DNA of 5,705 bases from Methanoregula sp. (lineage in GTDB: Archaea > Halobacteriota > Methanomicrobia > Methanomicrobiales > Methanospirillaceae). The stretch spans positions 2,915-8,619 of the forward strand of contig JAQWDG010000061.1 of assembly GCA_028705545.1 (NCBI GenBank). Reading direction: 5' to 3'. Shown here piece by piece: positions 1 through 4,687 of the stretch. A program made the position numbers and the translations under genes. The notes below the pieces were generated by a model. The model worked only from the letters and a program-made list of their open reading frames with translations, did no database searches and was not told the DNA's origin. Position 1 is the first letter of the stretch; every line of letters starts with the position of its first letter.

Positions 1-105
1 CCTCATGGTAACGGTTGCCTGCCATCCTCATTTTGAAAAGACCGTCCGCAAGATTGGGTGCTTCTTTTTTTGAGGTTTTTCCTTTGAGAGTCGCGACCCA
101 AAATC

Positions 106-193
106 TTTTTTCCCCCAAAGACCCCCTCAACCATCTGTTCTTTTTAACGAGAGAGAAAGCCGGGTAAAAGCATTTTTTCCCCCAAACACCCCC
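106..193. repeat. Two-copy 21-base pyrimidine-rich direct repeat
   Basis: TTTTTTCCCCCAAA at 106-119 recurs exactly at 173-186. Both copies continue with one variable base, an A and at least five Cs, so 106-126 and 173-193 match at 20 of 21 positions. The copies are 67 bases apart. They lie in non-coding DNA and are not part of a visible hairpin. They could be terminator U-tracts, a protein-binding pair, or remnants of a duplicated segment. Confidence 0.6.
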
Positions 194-260
194 CATGCCC
201 ACAACCGGGTCCGAACACAGAATCGTACCAACGCTGATCCGTGAAAAATCCCGGATCTCC

Positions 261-288
261 AAAAAAAATCCCGGCATTCAGGGCCGGG
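261..288 (-). terminator. Hairpin plus U-tract terminator for the CBS operon
   Basis: On the minus strand CCCGGC (288-283) pairs with GCCGGG (275-270) across a 7-base loop. One A and then eight Ts (268-261) follow directly. This is the layout of an intrinsic terminator about 140 bases past the stop codon of the last CBS gene. Archaeal termination depends mainly on the U-tract, so the hairpin may instead protect the 3' end of the transcript. A second short hairpin (GATCCG at 236-241, CGGATC at 252-257) lies just beyond it. Confidence 0.6.
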
Positions 289-332
289 GGTCATGCAGGA
301 ACATTTGGATTTTACGGGAGCCGGGACGGCCA

Positions 333-354
333 GTACAGTGTACAGAGTGTACAG
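333..354. repeat. Three tandem GTACAG units containing two TGTACA palindromes
   Basis: GTACAG occurs at 333-338, 340-345 and 349-354. The last two copies lie within TGTACA palindromes (339-344 and 348-353), whose starts are 9 bases apart. The cluster sits in the transcribed tail of the CBS operon, between its two terminator-like signals. It could be a regulator-binding cluster or chance. Confidence 0.4.
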
Positions 355-404
355 GAGAGAGCCATAGTAAATACCGGGATCATGGATTACAAAACCGGAC
401 CCGG

Positions 405-411
405 AAAAAAA
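405..411 (-). terminator. U-tract directly after the last CBS gene
   Basis: Seven As on the plus strand read as seven Us in the minus-strand transcript, 16 bases after the TAA stop of the last CBS gene. Archaeal RNA polymerase often releases at such U-tracts, aided by the FttA/aCPSF1 factor. No strong stem precedes it. It would be the first of two termination points, the second being the hairpin at 261-288. Confidence 0.45.
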
Positions 412-427
412 GGAGATATATTAGTAC

Positions 428-1204
428 TTACAGGGCCTGGACCAGCGACCGTCGGGTCACGAGGCCGGCCAGCTTGCCCTTATCCGTGAGCGGCACCGTG
501 CTGATGTTCTTTTTTGTCATCAGATCGATCACGCTTGTGTATTCAGCGCCGAGATCCACCGACAGGAGCGGCGAACTCATGATATCTTTTACCAGAAGGT
601 TCCGGATCTGGTGGTCCTGGTGCTGGTCCTTTACCGCCTCGCGGAACTTCCGCATCGAGACTGCCACGTCCGTCTCGGTCACGATCCCGACCGGCTTGCT
701 GTTCTCGGTCACTACGAACCGGGAGATCGCGTCGTCAAGCATCCTGCGCCGGAGGTGGACCACGCGTTCGTCGGCCTCGATCGTCACGGCTTTCACCATA
801 GCCTCCTTGAGGGCGCCGGTGTGCGGGTACTTCTTTAACAGATCGATAGCCGTCACCTGCCCGAGCAGCTTGTGGTCGCTGTCGTATACGACCACCAGCT
901 TGTAGCGCTGGAGCAGGGGGATGAGCACGTTAACGCTTTCATCGGGGTAGACACTCGTGAAGTCCTCCTTGACCACGCTTGCCACGTGGATAGCTGTCGG
1001 GGCGATGGCAGTATTCTGTTTGCTCCCCAGCTTCTCCGCAATGGCCTGCCGTGAGACCGTCCCGACAACGGAGGTATTGTTGAGCGCGATTAAGGGATCG
1101 ATCCCGAGATCGAGCATCTTGTCGAGCGCCTCGGTGATCTTTGCCGATTTGGATATGGTCGTTGGTTTTGCCATGATATCTTTAACAAACAGTTCCTTTG
1201 TCAT
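428..1204 (-). CDS. Four-CBS-domain protein, last gene of the CBS operon
   Basis: This 258-residue soluble protein consists almost wholly of four CBS motifs at about residues 7-57, 74-124, 135-184 and 204-257, so it should fold as two Bateman modules. CBS pairs bind adenine nucleotides, SAM or related ligands and signal ligand level to a partner. The ribose/phosphate-contacting signature G-h-h-T-x-x-D is intact in motif 2 (GQVTAID, 115-121) and motif 3 (GIVTETD, 173-179). It is altered in motif 1 (GTVSRQA, 48-54) and motif 4 (GLVTRRS, 247-253), both of which lack the aspartate. One working site per module may therefore remain. The start ATG overlaps the TGA of the preceding gene as ATGA, with GGAAGTG five bases upstream. 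No other domain, signal peptide or membrane segment is seen. The partner is unknown. Family assignment is firm; biological role is not. Confidence 0.95.
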   Translation of the reverse strand: MTKELFVKDIMAKPTTISKSAKITEALDKMLDLGIDPLIALNNTSVVGTVSRQAIAEKLGSKQNTAIAPTAIHVASVVKEDFTSVYPDESVNVLIPLLQRYKLVVVYDSDHKLLGQVTAIDLLKKYPHTGALKEAMVKAVTIEADERVVHLRRRMLDDAISRFVVTENSKPVGIVTETDVAVSMRKFREAVKDQHQDHQIRNLLVKDIMSSPLLSVDLGAEYTSVIDLMTKKNISTVPLTDKGKLAGLVTRRSLVQAL

Positions 1205-2055
1205 TTCGCCACTTCCTTTATGATATCGTCTCGTTTCAGTATCCCTGCCAGGCTGCCGTTCTCAACGACAACCAGGTTGTTGACCTGTTCATCCTGCATC
1301 TGCCGGACCGCGGAGACAAGGGTATTTTCCGGCCCGATCGCAATCGCGGGGCTCGTCATCACGTCACCGGCGGTTGCCGGGACATCCGACGGATAATCCC
1401 CTGCCCGCTCTGTCCCGGGATATTCTTTCCTGTCTTTTGTTGAAGGTTTTCCGGTATCCTCCGGCCATCTTTTGTTCTTCCCGTGGATCGCAAGGCTGGT
1501 CTCGGTGAGGATCCCAGCCACGCTCCCGTCTTTGTTCACGACTACCAGCTTCCCGCCGCGCTCCTGCATGAGGGTTACGACATGGGCGAGCGAGTGCCAG
1601 CGGTTGACGGTCACTGCATCCTCCATCACGTCCCCTACCGTGCCTTTCAGGTCCGATACAAGGGCGGATTTCATCAGATCGCCTTTGGTCACGATCCCGA
1701 CGACCGCAGTATGGTCGACCACCGGGACGCAACTTATCTCTTTTGCCACAAACGTCCCGGCAATCGACCGGAGCCGGGCCTCGGGGGACACTACAATCGG
1801 ATTTCCCGTCATGTACTCCCTGACCGGGATCCGGTCCGGGGGCCGCCGTTTCCATGCGGCCTCGGGCTGTTTCAGGCGGTACGCGATATCTTTCTGTGTC
1901 ATAACCCCTGCAAGCCTGCCCCCATCGATGACGAGCACCCGGGAGATCCGGTGCCGGATCATGAGGTTTTTTGCATGGGAAACCGTGTCCGAAGGCCCGA
2001 CCGCAAAGACCGGGCTGCTCATCACATCGCTTGCTGCAAGGTAGCTGGCGGGCAT
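1201..2055 (-). CDS. Four-CBS-domain protein with a long linker before CBS4
   Basis: This 284-residue soluble protein has CBS motifs at about residues 8-60, 77-129, 139-190 and 229-282. Motifs 1 and 2 keep the ligand signature (GVMTQKD 50-56, GIVTKGD 120-126). Motif 3 ends in Ser (GILTETS 181-187), and motif 4 has Lys in place of Thr (GILKRDD 271-277). Residues 191-226 form a charged linker rich in K, D, E, P and T, which separates motifs 3 and 4 more than usual. The second module may therefore be flexible or pair in trans. The ATG follows GGAGTGA by six bases; that ribosome site lies in the last codons of the upstream gene, whose stop is only 6 bases away, so translation is probably coupled. 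The stop overlaps the next start (ATGA). It is a likely nucleotide or SAM sensor with unknown target. Confidence 0.95.
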   Translation of the reverse strand: MPASYLAASDVMSSPVFAVGPSDTVSHAKNLMIRHRISRVLVIDGGRLAGVMTQKDIAYRLKQPEAAWKRRPPDRIPVREYMTGNPIVVSPEARLRSIAGTFVAKEISCVPVVDHTAVVGIVTKGDLMKSALVSDLKGTVGDVMEDAVTVNRWHSLAHVVTLMQERGGKLVVVNKDGSVAGILTETSLAIHGKNKRWPEDTGKPSTKDRKEYPGTERAGDYPSDVPATAGDVMTSPAIAIGPENTLVSAVRQMQDEQVNNLVVVENGSLAGILKRDDIIKEVAK

Positions 2056-2061
2056 GGTCTC

Positions 2062-3003
2062 TCACTCCTCGGAGAACGCCCTCACGAGATCGAATTCCGT
2101 GACAAGGCCCACGAGGCGGGAGTTCTCGATGACCGGGAGCGCCCCGATGTTTTTACTCAGCATCTCCTGGGCGGCCATGTTAACCGGTGTATCCGGGGTC
2201 GTGGTTATGAGGCTGCCGGCCATGAGCGTCCGCACCGGGAGGTCCATTACCTCCGTGATGTTGCCGGTCGTGAGCCGGCTAAAGACTTCCCTGCTCCCGA
2301 GGTACCGCATGATGTCGGTCGCGGTCACGATCCCGAAGAGCACGTCGTCGCTGACCACGGGGAGCCGGCGGAAGCGGTACTTCGTCATGTCCTTTGTGGC
2401 CGTTATGATCGGGCTGTCGGGCGCGGTCACCCGGAGAGCGGAACTCATCACGTCCTCGACCGCAAGAGGGCTGTGCTCCGCGGCGAGCATCCTGAGCACG
2501 TCGCGCTCGGTGATGATACCCGAAAGGACGCCGTTTGCGTCTGCGAGCGGGATCCCGCCGATCTTTTTTCCCACTATGAGTTCGAGCGCATCGATTATCC
2601 GTGCATTCTCCGGCAGCGTCTCGGGCCGGGACGTCATGATCGTGCGGACGCTCTCGTTGACCGCGGCAAGCAGGTTGCCGTGGTGCCGGACGCGGACGAG
2701 CTTGAACTTGTCGCCCCCGCCCATGAAGTTGATCACGTCGCCCGAGGTCACGATCCCCCGGATCTTCCTCGTACCGGCATCGGTGACCGGGAGCCGGCGG
2801 AAGCCGCACTCCGTCATCGTTGCCACGGCGCTGATGATGCTCTGCGTGGGCGGCACGGAGATGACATCGCGTGTTGCGATCGTCATCAACTCGCCTTCCT
2901 GCTGTACGATATGGGACTTGAACTCGACCGGTCCGCGGTCGAGCTTGCCCCGCATTTTTATGAGCCGGTCACCGGGGCTGGTGGCCCGCCCGTTGCGGTT
3001 CAT
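2062..3003 (-). CDS. Four-CBS-domain protein with a basic N-terminal segment
   Basis: From the ATG at 3001-3003 this is a 313-residue soluble protein. The frame stays open upstream to an ATG at 3169-3171, but that start would overlap the previous gene by 59 bases and add a Gly/Pro-rich, unlikely sequence. The chosen ATG has GGAGG at 3014-3018, ten bases ahead. Residues 1-40 are not CBS: a basic stretch (GDRLIKMRGKLDRGP, 11-25) and then a polar one. CBS motifs lie at about 43-94, 118-173, 184-235 and 258-311. All four keep the full Thr/Asp ligand signature (GIVTSGD, GIITERD, GIVTATD, GLVTEFD), so this is the member most likely to bind ligand at several sites. The family resembles four-CBS archaeal proteins such as MJ1225, an AMPK-gamma-like nucleotide binder. 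The partner is unknown. Confidence 0.93.
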   Translation of the reverse strand: MNRNGRATSPGDRLIKMRGKLDRGPVEFKSHIVQQEGELMTIATRDVISVPPTQSIISAVATMTECGFRRLPVTDAGTRKIRGIVTSGDVINFMGGGDKFKLVRVRHHGNLLAAVNESVRTIMTSRPETLPENARIIDALELIVGKKIGGIPLADANGVLSGIITERDVLRMLAAEHSPLAVEDVMSSALRVTAPDSPIITATKDMTKYRFRRLPVVSDDVLFGIVTATDIMRYLGSREVFSRLTTGNITEVMDLPVRTLMAGSLITTTPDTPVNMAAQEMLSKNIGALPVIENSRLVGLVTEFDLVRAFSEE

Positions 3004-3013
3004 GTAAAACGTG

Positions 3014-3018
3014 CCTCC
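3014..3018 (-). promoter_or_regulatory. Ribosome binding site fixing the start at 3003
   Basis: GGAGG on the minus strand lies ten bases before the ATG at 3001-3003. The upstream in-frame ATG at 3169-3171 lies inside the preceding gene. This site supports the shorter 313-residue product. Confidence 0.6.
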
Positions 3019-3020
3019 GA

Positions 3021-3047
3021 TTAGGGGAGCAGGGCCCTTTTTTTCAT
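3021..3047 (-). other. Possible 8-codon leader reading frame (MKKRALLP)
   Basis: On the minus strand an ATG at 3047-3045 opens eight codons, MKKRALLP, closed by TAA at 3023-3021. The GGAGG of the following CBS gene begins two bases after this stop, so ribosomes leaving it could reload there. The frame lies inside the hairpin at 3024-3059. Its own Shine-Dalgarno is poor (only a G-rich stretch), so it may be chance. Confidence 0.15.
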
Positions 3048-3059
3048 CAGCCCTGCCCC
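3024..3059 (-). other. Bulged hairpin in the leader of the 313-residue CBS gene
   Basis: On the minus strand GGGGCAGGGC (3059-3050) pairs with GCCCTG (3035-3030) and then CCCC (3027-3024), leaving a two-base bulge at 3028-3029. The 14-base loop contains seven As. The structure ends five bases before the GGAGG of the next gene, so it could affect ribosome access. It has no U-tract after it and is not an intrinsic terminator. Confidence 0.4.
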
Positions 3060-3063
3060 GATC

Positions 3064-3086
3064 GTGCCGGGCAACAGGCCCGGCAC
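3064..3086 (-). other. Perfect 9-bp hairpin in the gap between two CBS genes
   Basis: GTGCCGGGC and GCCCGGCAC form a perfect, GC-rich stem (3064-3072 with 3078-3086) around a 5-base loop. It lies in the only sizeable gap of the operon, 3004-3112. No U-tract follows on the minus strand, so it is more likely an RNA processing, stability or pausing element, or a regulator site. The sequence directly shows the perfect pairing; the role is inferred. Confidence 0.55.
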
Positions 3087-3112
3087 CGTATCCGTTCCCC
3101 TGTTTTTCTGGT

Positions 3113-3862
3113 TTATGCGAGCCCGGCAAGAACATCGTGCCGGTCGAGGATCCCGACCAGGTCGTCCCCATCGATAACCGGCAGCCGGCTCACATCGTTG
3201 TCTACCATGAGCCGTGCGGCATCGGCAAGCGGGCGGCCGCACGAGACCGTGACGACCTCCTTTGTCATCACGTCCCCAACCGTTTTTGCACCGCTCCCCG
3301 CGATTGCCGACCGCACCGCGCCGGACCGGATCAGGTCGCGGCGGGAGATGAGGCCCACGAGCCGTTTCTTCTTCACTACCGGGAACGCACAGTACCCGCT
3401 TTCAACGATCTGCCCGTACACCTGGGGGAGCGTGTCCTCCGGGCTGACGGTCGTTACCTTTTTTGTCATCCGGGCCGCCACGCTGCCGGCGAGTTCGTTT
3501 CTCGATATGATGACCGGGAAGAGGTCGGAAAGGAGCACCCCGCCGAGGATATGCCGGTTGCAGTCCACGATGGCTGCACTGTCGGTGCGGTGCTCCCGCA
3601 TGGCCTTTGCCACGCTCTCGACCGGGGTCTCCGGGCCGGCACCTGCCGCCTCCTTGACAAAACCTTCGACCGTAACGTTGGATTTCGTGGCCGTTACCCG
3701 CAGGGCATCGGTGATATCGACATACCCGAGCAGGTCTTTTTTTGCACCGGTTACGTAGATCTCGCGGAACCGGTCGTCGCGGAGGAGCTGCCGCGCCTTT
3801 GTTATCCCGTCATGGCAATCGAGCACCGGAATCTCAATCATGAAATCCCGTGCCGTCCTCAT
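3113..3862 (-). CDS. Four-CBS-domain protein, second gene of the operon
   Basis: This 249-residue soluble protein has four CBS motifs at about residues 4-56, 66-118, 127-180 and 194-247, filling the whole chain. It shows the most altered ligand signatures of the set: GYVDITD (46-52), GVLLSD (108-113), GLISRRD (170-176) and GILDRHD (237-243). The aspartate is kept in all four, but Thr is replaced by Asp, Leu, Ser and Asp. It may bind a different ligand or act structurally. The ATG overlaps the previous gene's TGA as ATGA, and GAGGAGGA lies nine bases upstream inside that gene, which suggests coupled translation and joint assembly with the zinc-ribbon CBS protein. No membrane, catalytic or DNA-binding segment is seen. 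Its target is not identifiable. Confidence 0.94.
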   Translation of the reverse strand: MRTARDFMIEIPVLDCHDGITKARQLLRDDRFREIYVTGAKKDLLGYVDITDALRVTATKSNVTVEGFVKEAAGAGPETPVESVAKAMREHRTDSAAIVDCNRHILGGVLLSDLFPVIISRNELAGSVAARMTKKVTTVSPEDTLPQVYGQIVESGYCAFPVVKKKRLVGLISRRDLIRSGAVRSAIAGSGAKTVGDVMTKEVVTVSCGRPLADAARLMVDNDVSRLPVIDGDDLVGILDRHDVLAGLA

Positions 3863-4425
3863 GTCAGGGAGTCCTCCTCGCGGCAGCGGGGGCAGAGCAG
3901 GACATTGTCCACACGCTTGAGATCATCAGACATCTGGCTGCAGCGGTTGCACATGCCTACCTCGAAATGCTCCTCCCGGTTGATCTCGATGAGATCGGTA
4001 AGGAGTGCGTTTTGTTCGTTCGAGATGGTCAGGAGGTCCCGGACAGTCACGATTCCTATGACCTTGTCTGCTTTGTCCACTACGGGAAGTCTCCTGACCC
4101 GGTGCTTGACCATCATCTGGGCTGCGTCGACTACAGTCTTATCCGCACTCACCGTGATGAGTGGCGTGCTCATGATTGTGTTCACCTGGACCGTACTTGG
4201 CTTGAGGTCCTTTGCCACCACCTTGCAGTTGATGTCTTCCTCGGTCACAATGCCAATGGGCTTGTTTCTCTGGACGATAATGACACTCCCGACCTCTTCG
4301 CGGCACATTGCCTTTGCCGCCTTTGCGACATTGGACTCAGTGCTCACCATGATCGGGTTGCGTCTCATCACTTCGCTTAACGGTACTCTGGTCTCAAACC
4401 GGATCGTGTTGGTTGTCTTTTTCAT
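3859..4425 (-). CDS. CBS-pair protein with C-terminal zinc ribbon, first gene of the operon
   Basis: This 188-residue soluble protein has two CBS motifs (about residues 15-67 and 80-133), both with a complete ligand signature (GIVTEED 58-64, GIVTVRD 124-130). A helical connector (134-152) follows, then a C-terminal metal site with Cys159, Cys162, Cys178 and Cys181 in a CxxC-x15-CxxC layout. The same architecture is known from Thermoplasma acidophilum Ta0289, a CBS pair fused to a zinc-ribbon or rubredoxin-like domain. The metal may be zinc or iron. This is the only operon product with a non-CBS module of recognisable type, so it is the best candidate for passing the signal to protein or nucleic acid. 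The start has a near-perfect AAGGAGGTGA site three bases upstream and a TATA box about 65 bases upstream, marking it as the promoter-proximal gene. Confidence 0.95.
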   Translation of the reverse strand: MKKTTNTIRFETRVPLSEVMRRNPIMVSTESNVAKAAKAMCREEVGSVIIVQRNKPIGIVTEEDINCKVVAKDLKPSTVQVNTIMSTPLITVSADKTVVDAAQMMVKHRVRRLPVVDKADKVIGIVTVRDLLTISNEQNALLTDLIEINREEHFEVGMCNRCSQMSDDLKRVDNVLLCPRCREEDSLT

Positions 4426-4428
4426 GAG

Positions 4429-4438
4429 TCACCTCCTT
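4429..4438 (-). promoter_or_regulatory. Strong ribosome binding site of the first CBS gene
   Basis: AAGGAGGTGA on the minus strand is fully complementary to the archaeal 16S rRNA tail and ends three bases before the ATG at 4425. It is the strongest ribosome site in the window and supports both this start and leadered translation. Confidence 0.8.
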
Positions 4439-4486
4439 GTGAAGTGCCTTGCTGCTGATGATTACAATTAGCATCCTTTCGGCCCT

Positions 4487-4500
4487 TTGTATAAATACAA
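4487..4500 (-). promoter_or_regulatory. Palindromic TATA-box promoter of the CBS operon
   Basis: TTGTATAAATACAA is a perfect 6+6 inverted repeat around two As. On the minus strand it holds TATTTATA (4497-4490), close to the archaeal TATA consensus, with A/T-rich bases upstream that could serve as a BRE. Transcription would start about 26 bases downstream, near 4467, giving a leader of about 40 bases. The palindrome could also be bound by a dimeric repressor. The symmetric box might in principle fire both ways, but the plus-strand gene starts 190 bases off and has its own candidate box. Confidence 0.6.
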
Positions 4501-4592
4501 TTTGGCAGTGGCAGTGTGCGATGCGGCCGGGTAATAGGAAAAATTTCCCGGGCGGATACCGGGTACGCCTTCCTGACGGGCGGTACGAGAAA

Positions 4593-4600
4593 CATAATAA
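4593..4600 (+). promoter_or_regulatory. Candidate TATA box of the GTPase operon
   Basis: CATAATAA, preceded by the A-rich GAGAAA (a possible BRE), is the best TATA-like element before the GTPase gene. A start about 26 bases on, near 4620, would leave a leader of some 65 bases that contains the hairpin at 4634-4665. The match to consensus is moderate. Confidence 0.35.
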
Positions 4601-4633
4601 AGAACCCTTGCCAAACACTACTAACGGTTGATG

Positions 4634-4665
4634 GCAGGACCGGTGTTTTTGCCGGTATGCCCTGC
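4634..4665 (+). other. Bulged hairpin in the leader of the GTPase gene
   Basis: GCAGG (4634-4638) pairs with CCTGC (4661-4665) and ACCGG (4639-4643) with CCGGT (4652-4656). A four-base bulge (4657-4660) and a U-rich 8-base loop remain. An alternative pairs GGCA (4633-4636) with TGCC (4658-4661). It ends 11 bases before the purine-rich ribosome site (GAGGGG at 4677-4682). A regulatory role is inferred only from position. Confidence 0.35.
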
Positions 4666-4687
4666 AAATAACCTTTGAGGGGCCCGA

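Larger units (their letters stand above)
1..427. other. Non-coding stretch downstream of the CBS operon, rich in homopolymer runs
   Basis: I see no convincing gene here. Reading frames that enter from the left edge close quickly: on the plus strand one stops at 34-36 and another at 71-73. On the minus strand an ATG at 29-31 opens a frame leaving the left edge (MRMAGNRYHE), but it has no Shine-Dalgarno site and cannot be judged. The plus strand is unusually rich in T and C runs (T7 at 65-71, T5 at 76-80, T6C5 at 106-116 and 173-183), with A runs at 261-268 and 405-411. The last two read as U-tracts for minus-strand transcripts. The T runs on the plus strand could end a plus-strand gene lying left of the window. 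No tRNA-like or other stable RNA fold was recognised. Confidence 0.6.

Noticed and set aside
2..73. Possible C-terminal tail of a plus-strand gene entering from the left edge (stop at 71-73)
   Set aside because: Only 23 codons are visible, ending in three Phe from the T run; there is no way to tell it from chance.
414..422. AGATATATT as a plus-strand promoter
   Set aside because: The only thing downstream is the antisense strand of a CBS gene; it more likely belongs to the A/T-rich end of the operon.
195..427. Plus-strand frame beginning at 195 and continuing into the antisense of the last CBS gene
   Set aside because: It has no ribosome site, its composition is not protein-like, and most of its length is antisense to a CBS gene.
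1483..3024. Long open frame (513 codons) on the plus strand opposite two CBS genes
   Set aside because: It is antisense to two clear CBS genes, runs across their junction, has no recognisable domain and is rich in His, Arg, Asp and Pro. GC-rich codon bias in the real genes explains the lack of stops.
3030..3060. CTGATGA in the operon gap as a C box of a C/D guide RNA
   Set aside because: No matching D box (CUGA) or C'/D' pair lies at the right distance.
3004..3171. 56-residue N-terminal extension of the third CBS protein from an ATG at 3169-3171
   Set aside because: It would overlap the previous gene's 3' end, its sequence is Gly/Pro/Lys-rich and not CBS-like, and the ATG at 3001-3003 has a GGAGG site.
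679..4260. Many near-identical copies of a GTCACGATCCCGAC-like string on the plus strand
   Set aside because: These are the reverse complement of codons for the VGIVT core of successive CBS motifs, so they reflect protein homology and not a DNA repeat or CRISPR array.
3011..4471. Long open frame (486 codons) on the plus strand opposite the first two CBS genes
   Set aside because: Same cause: it is an antisense shadow of two genes with full CBS signatures and good ribosome sites.
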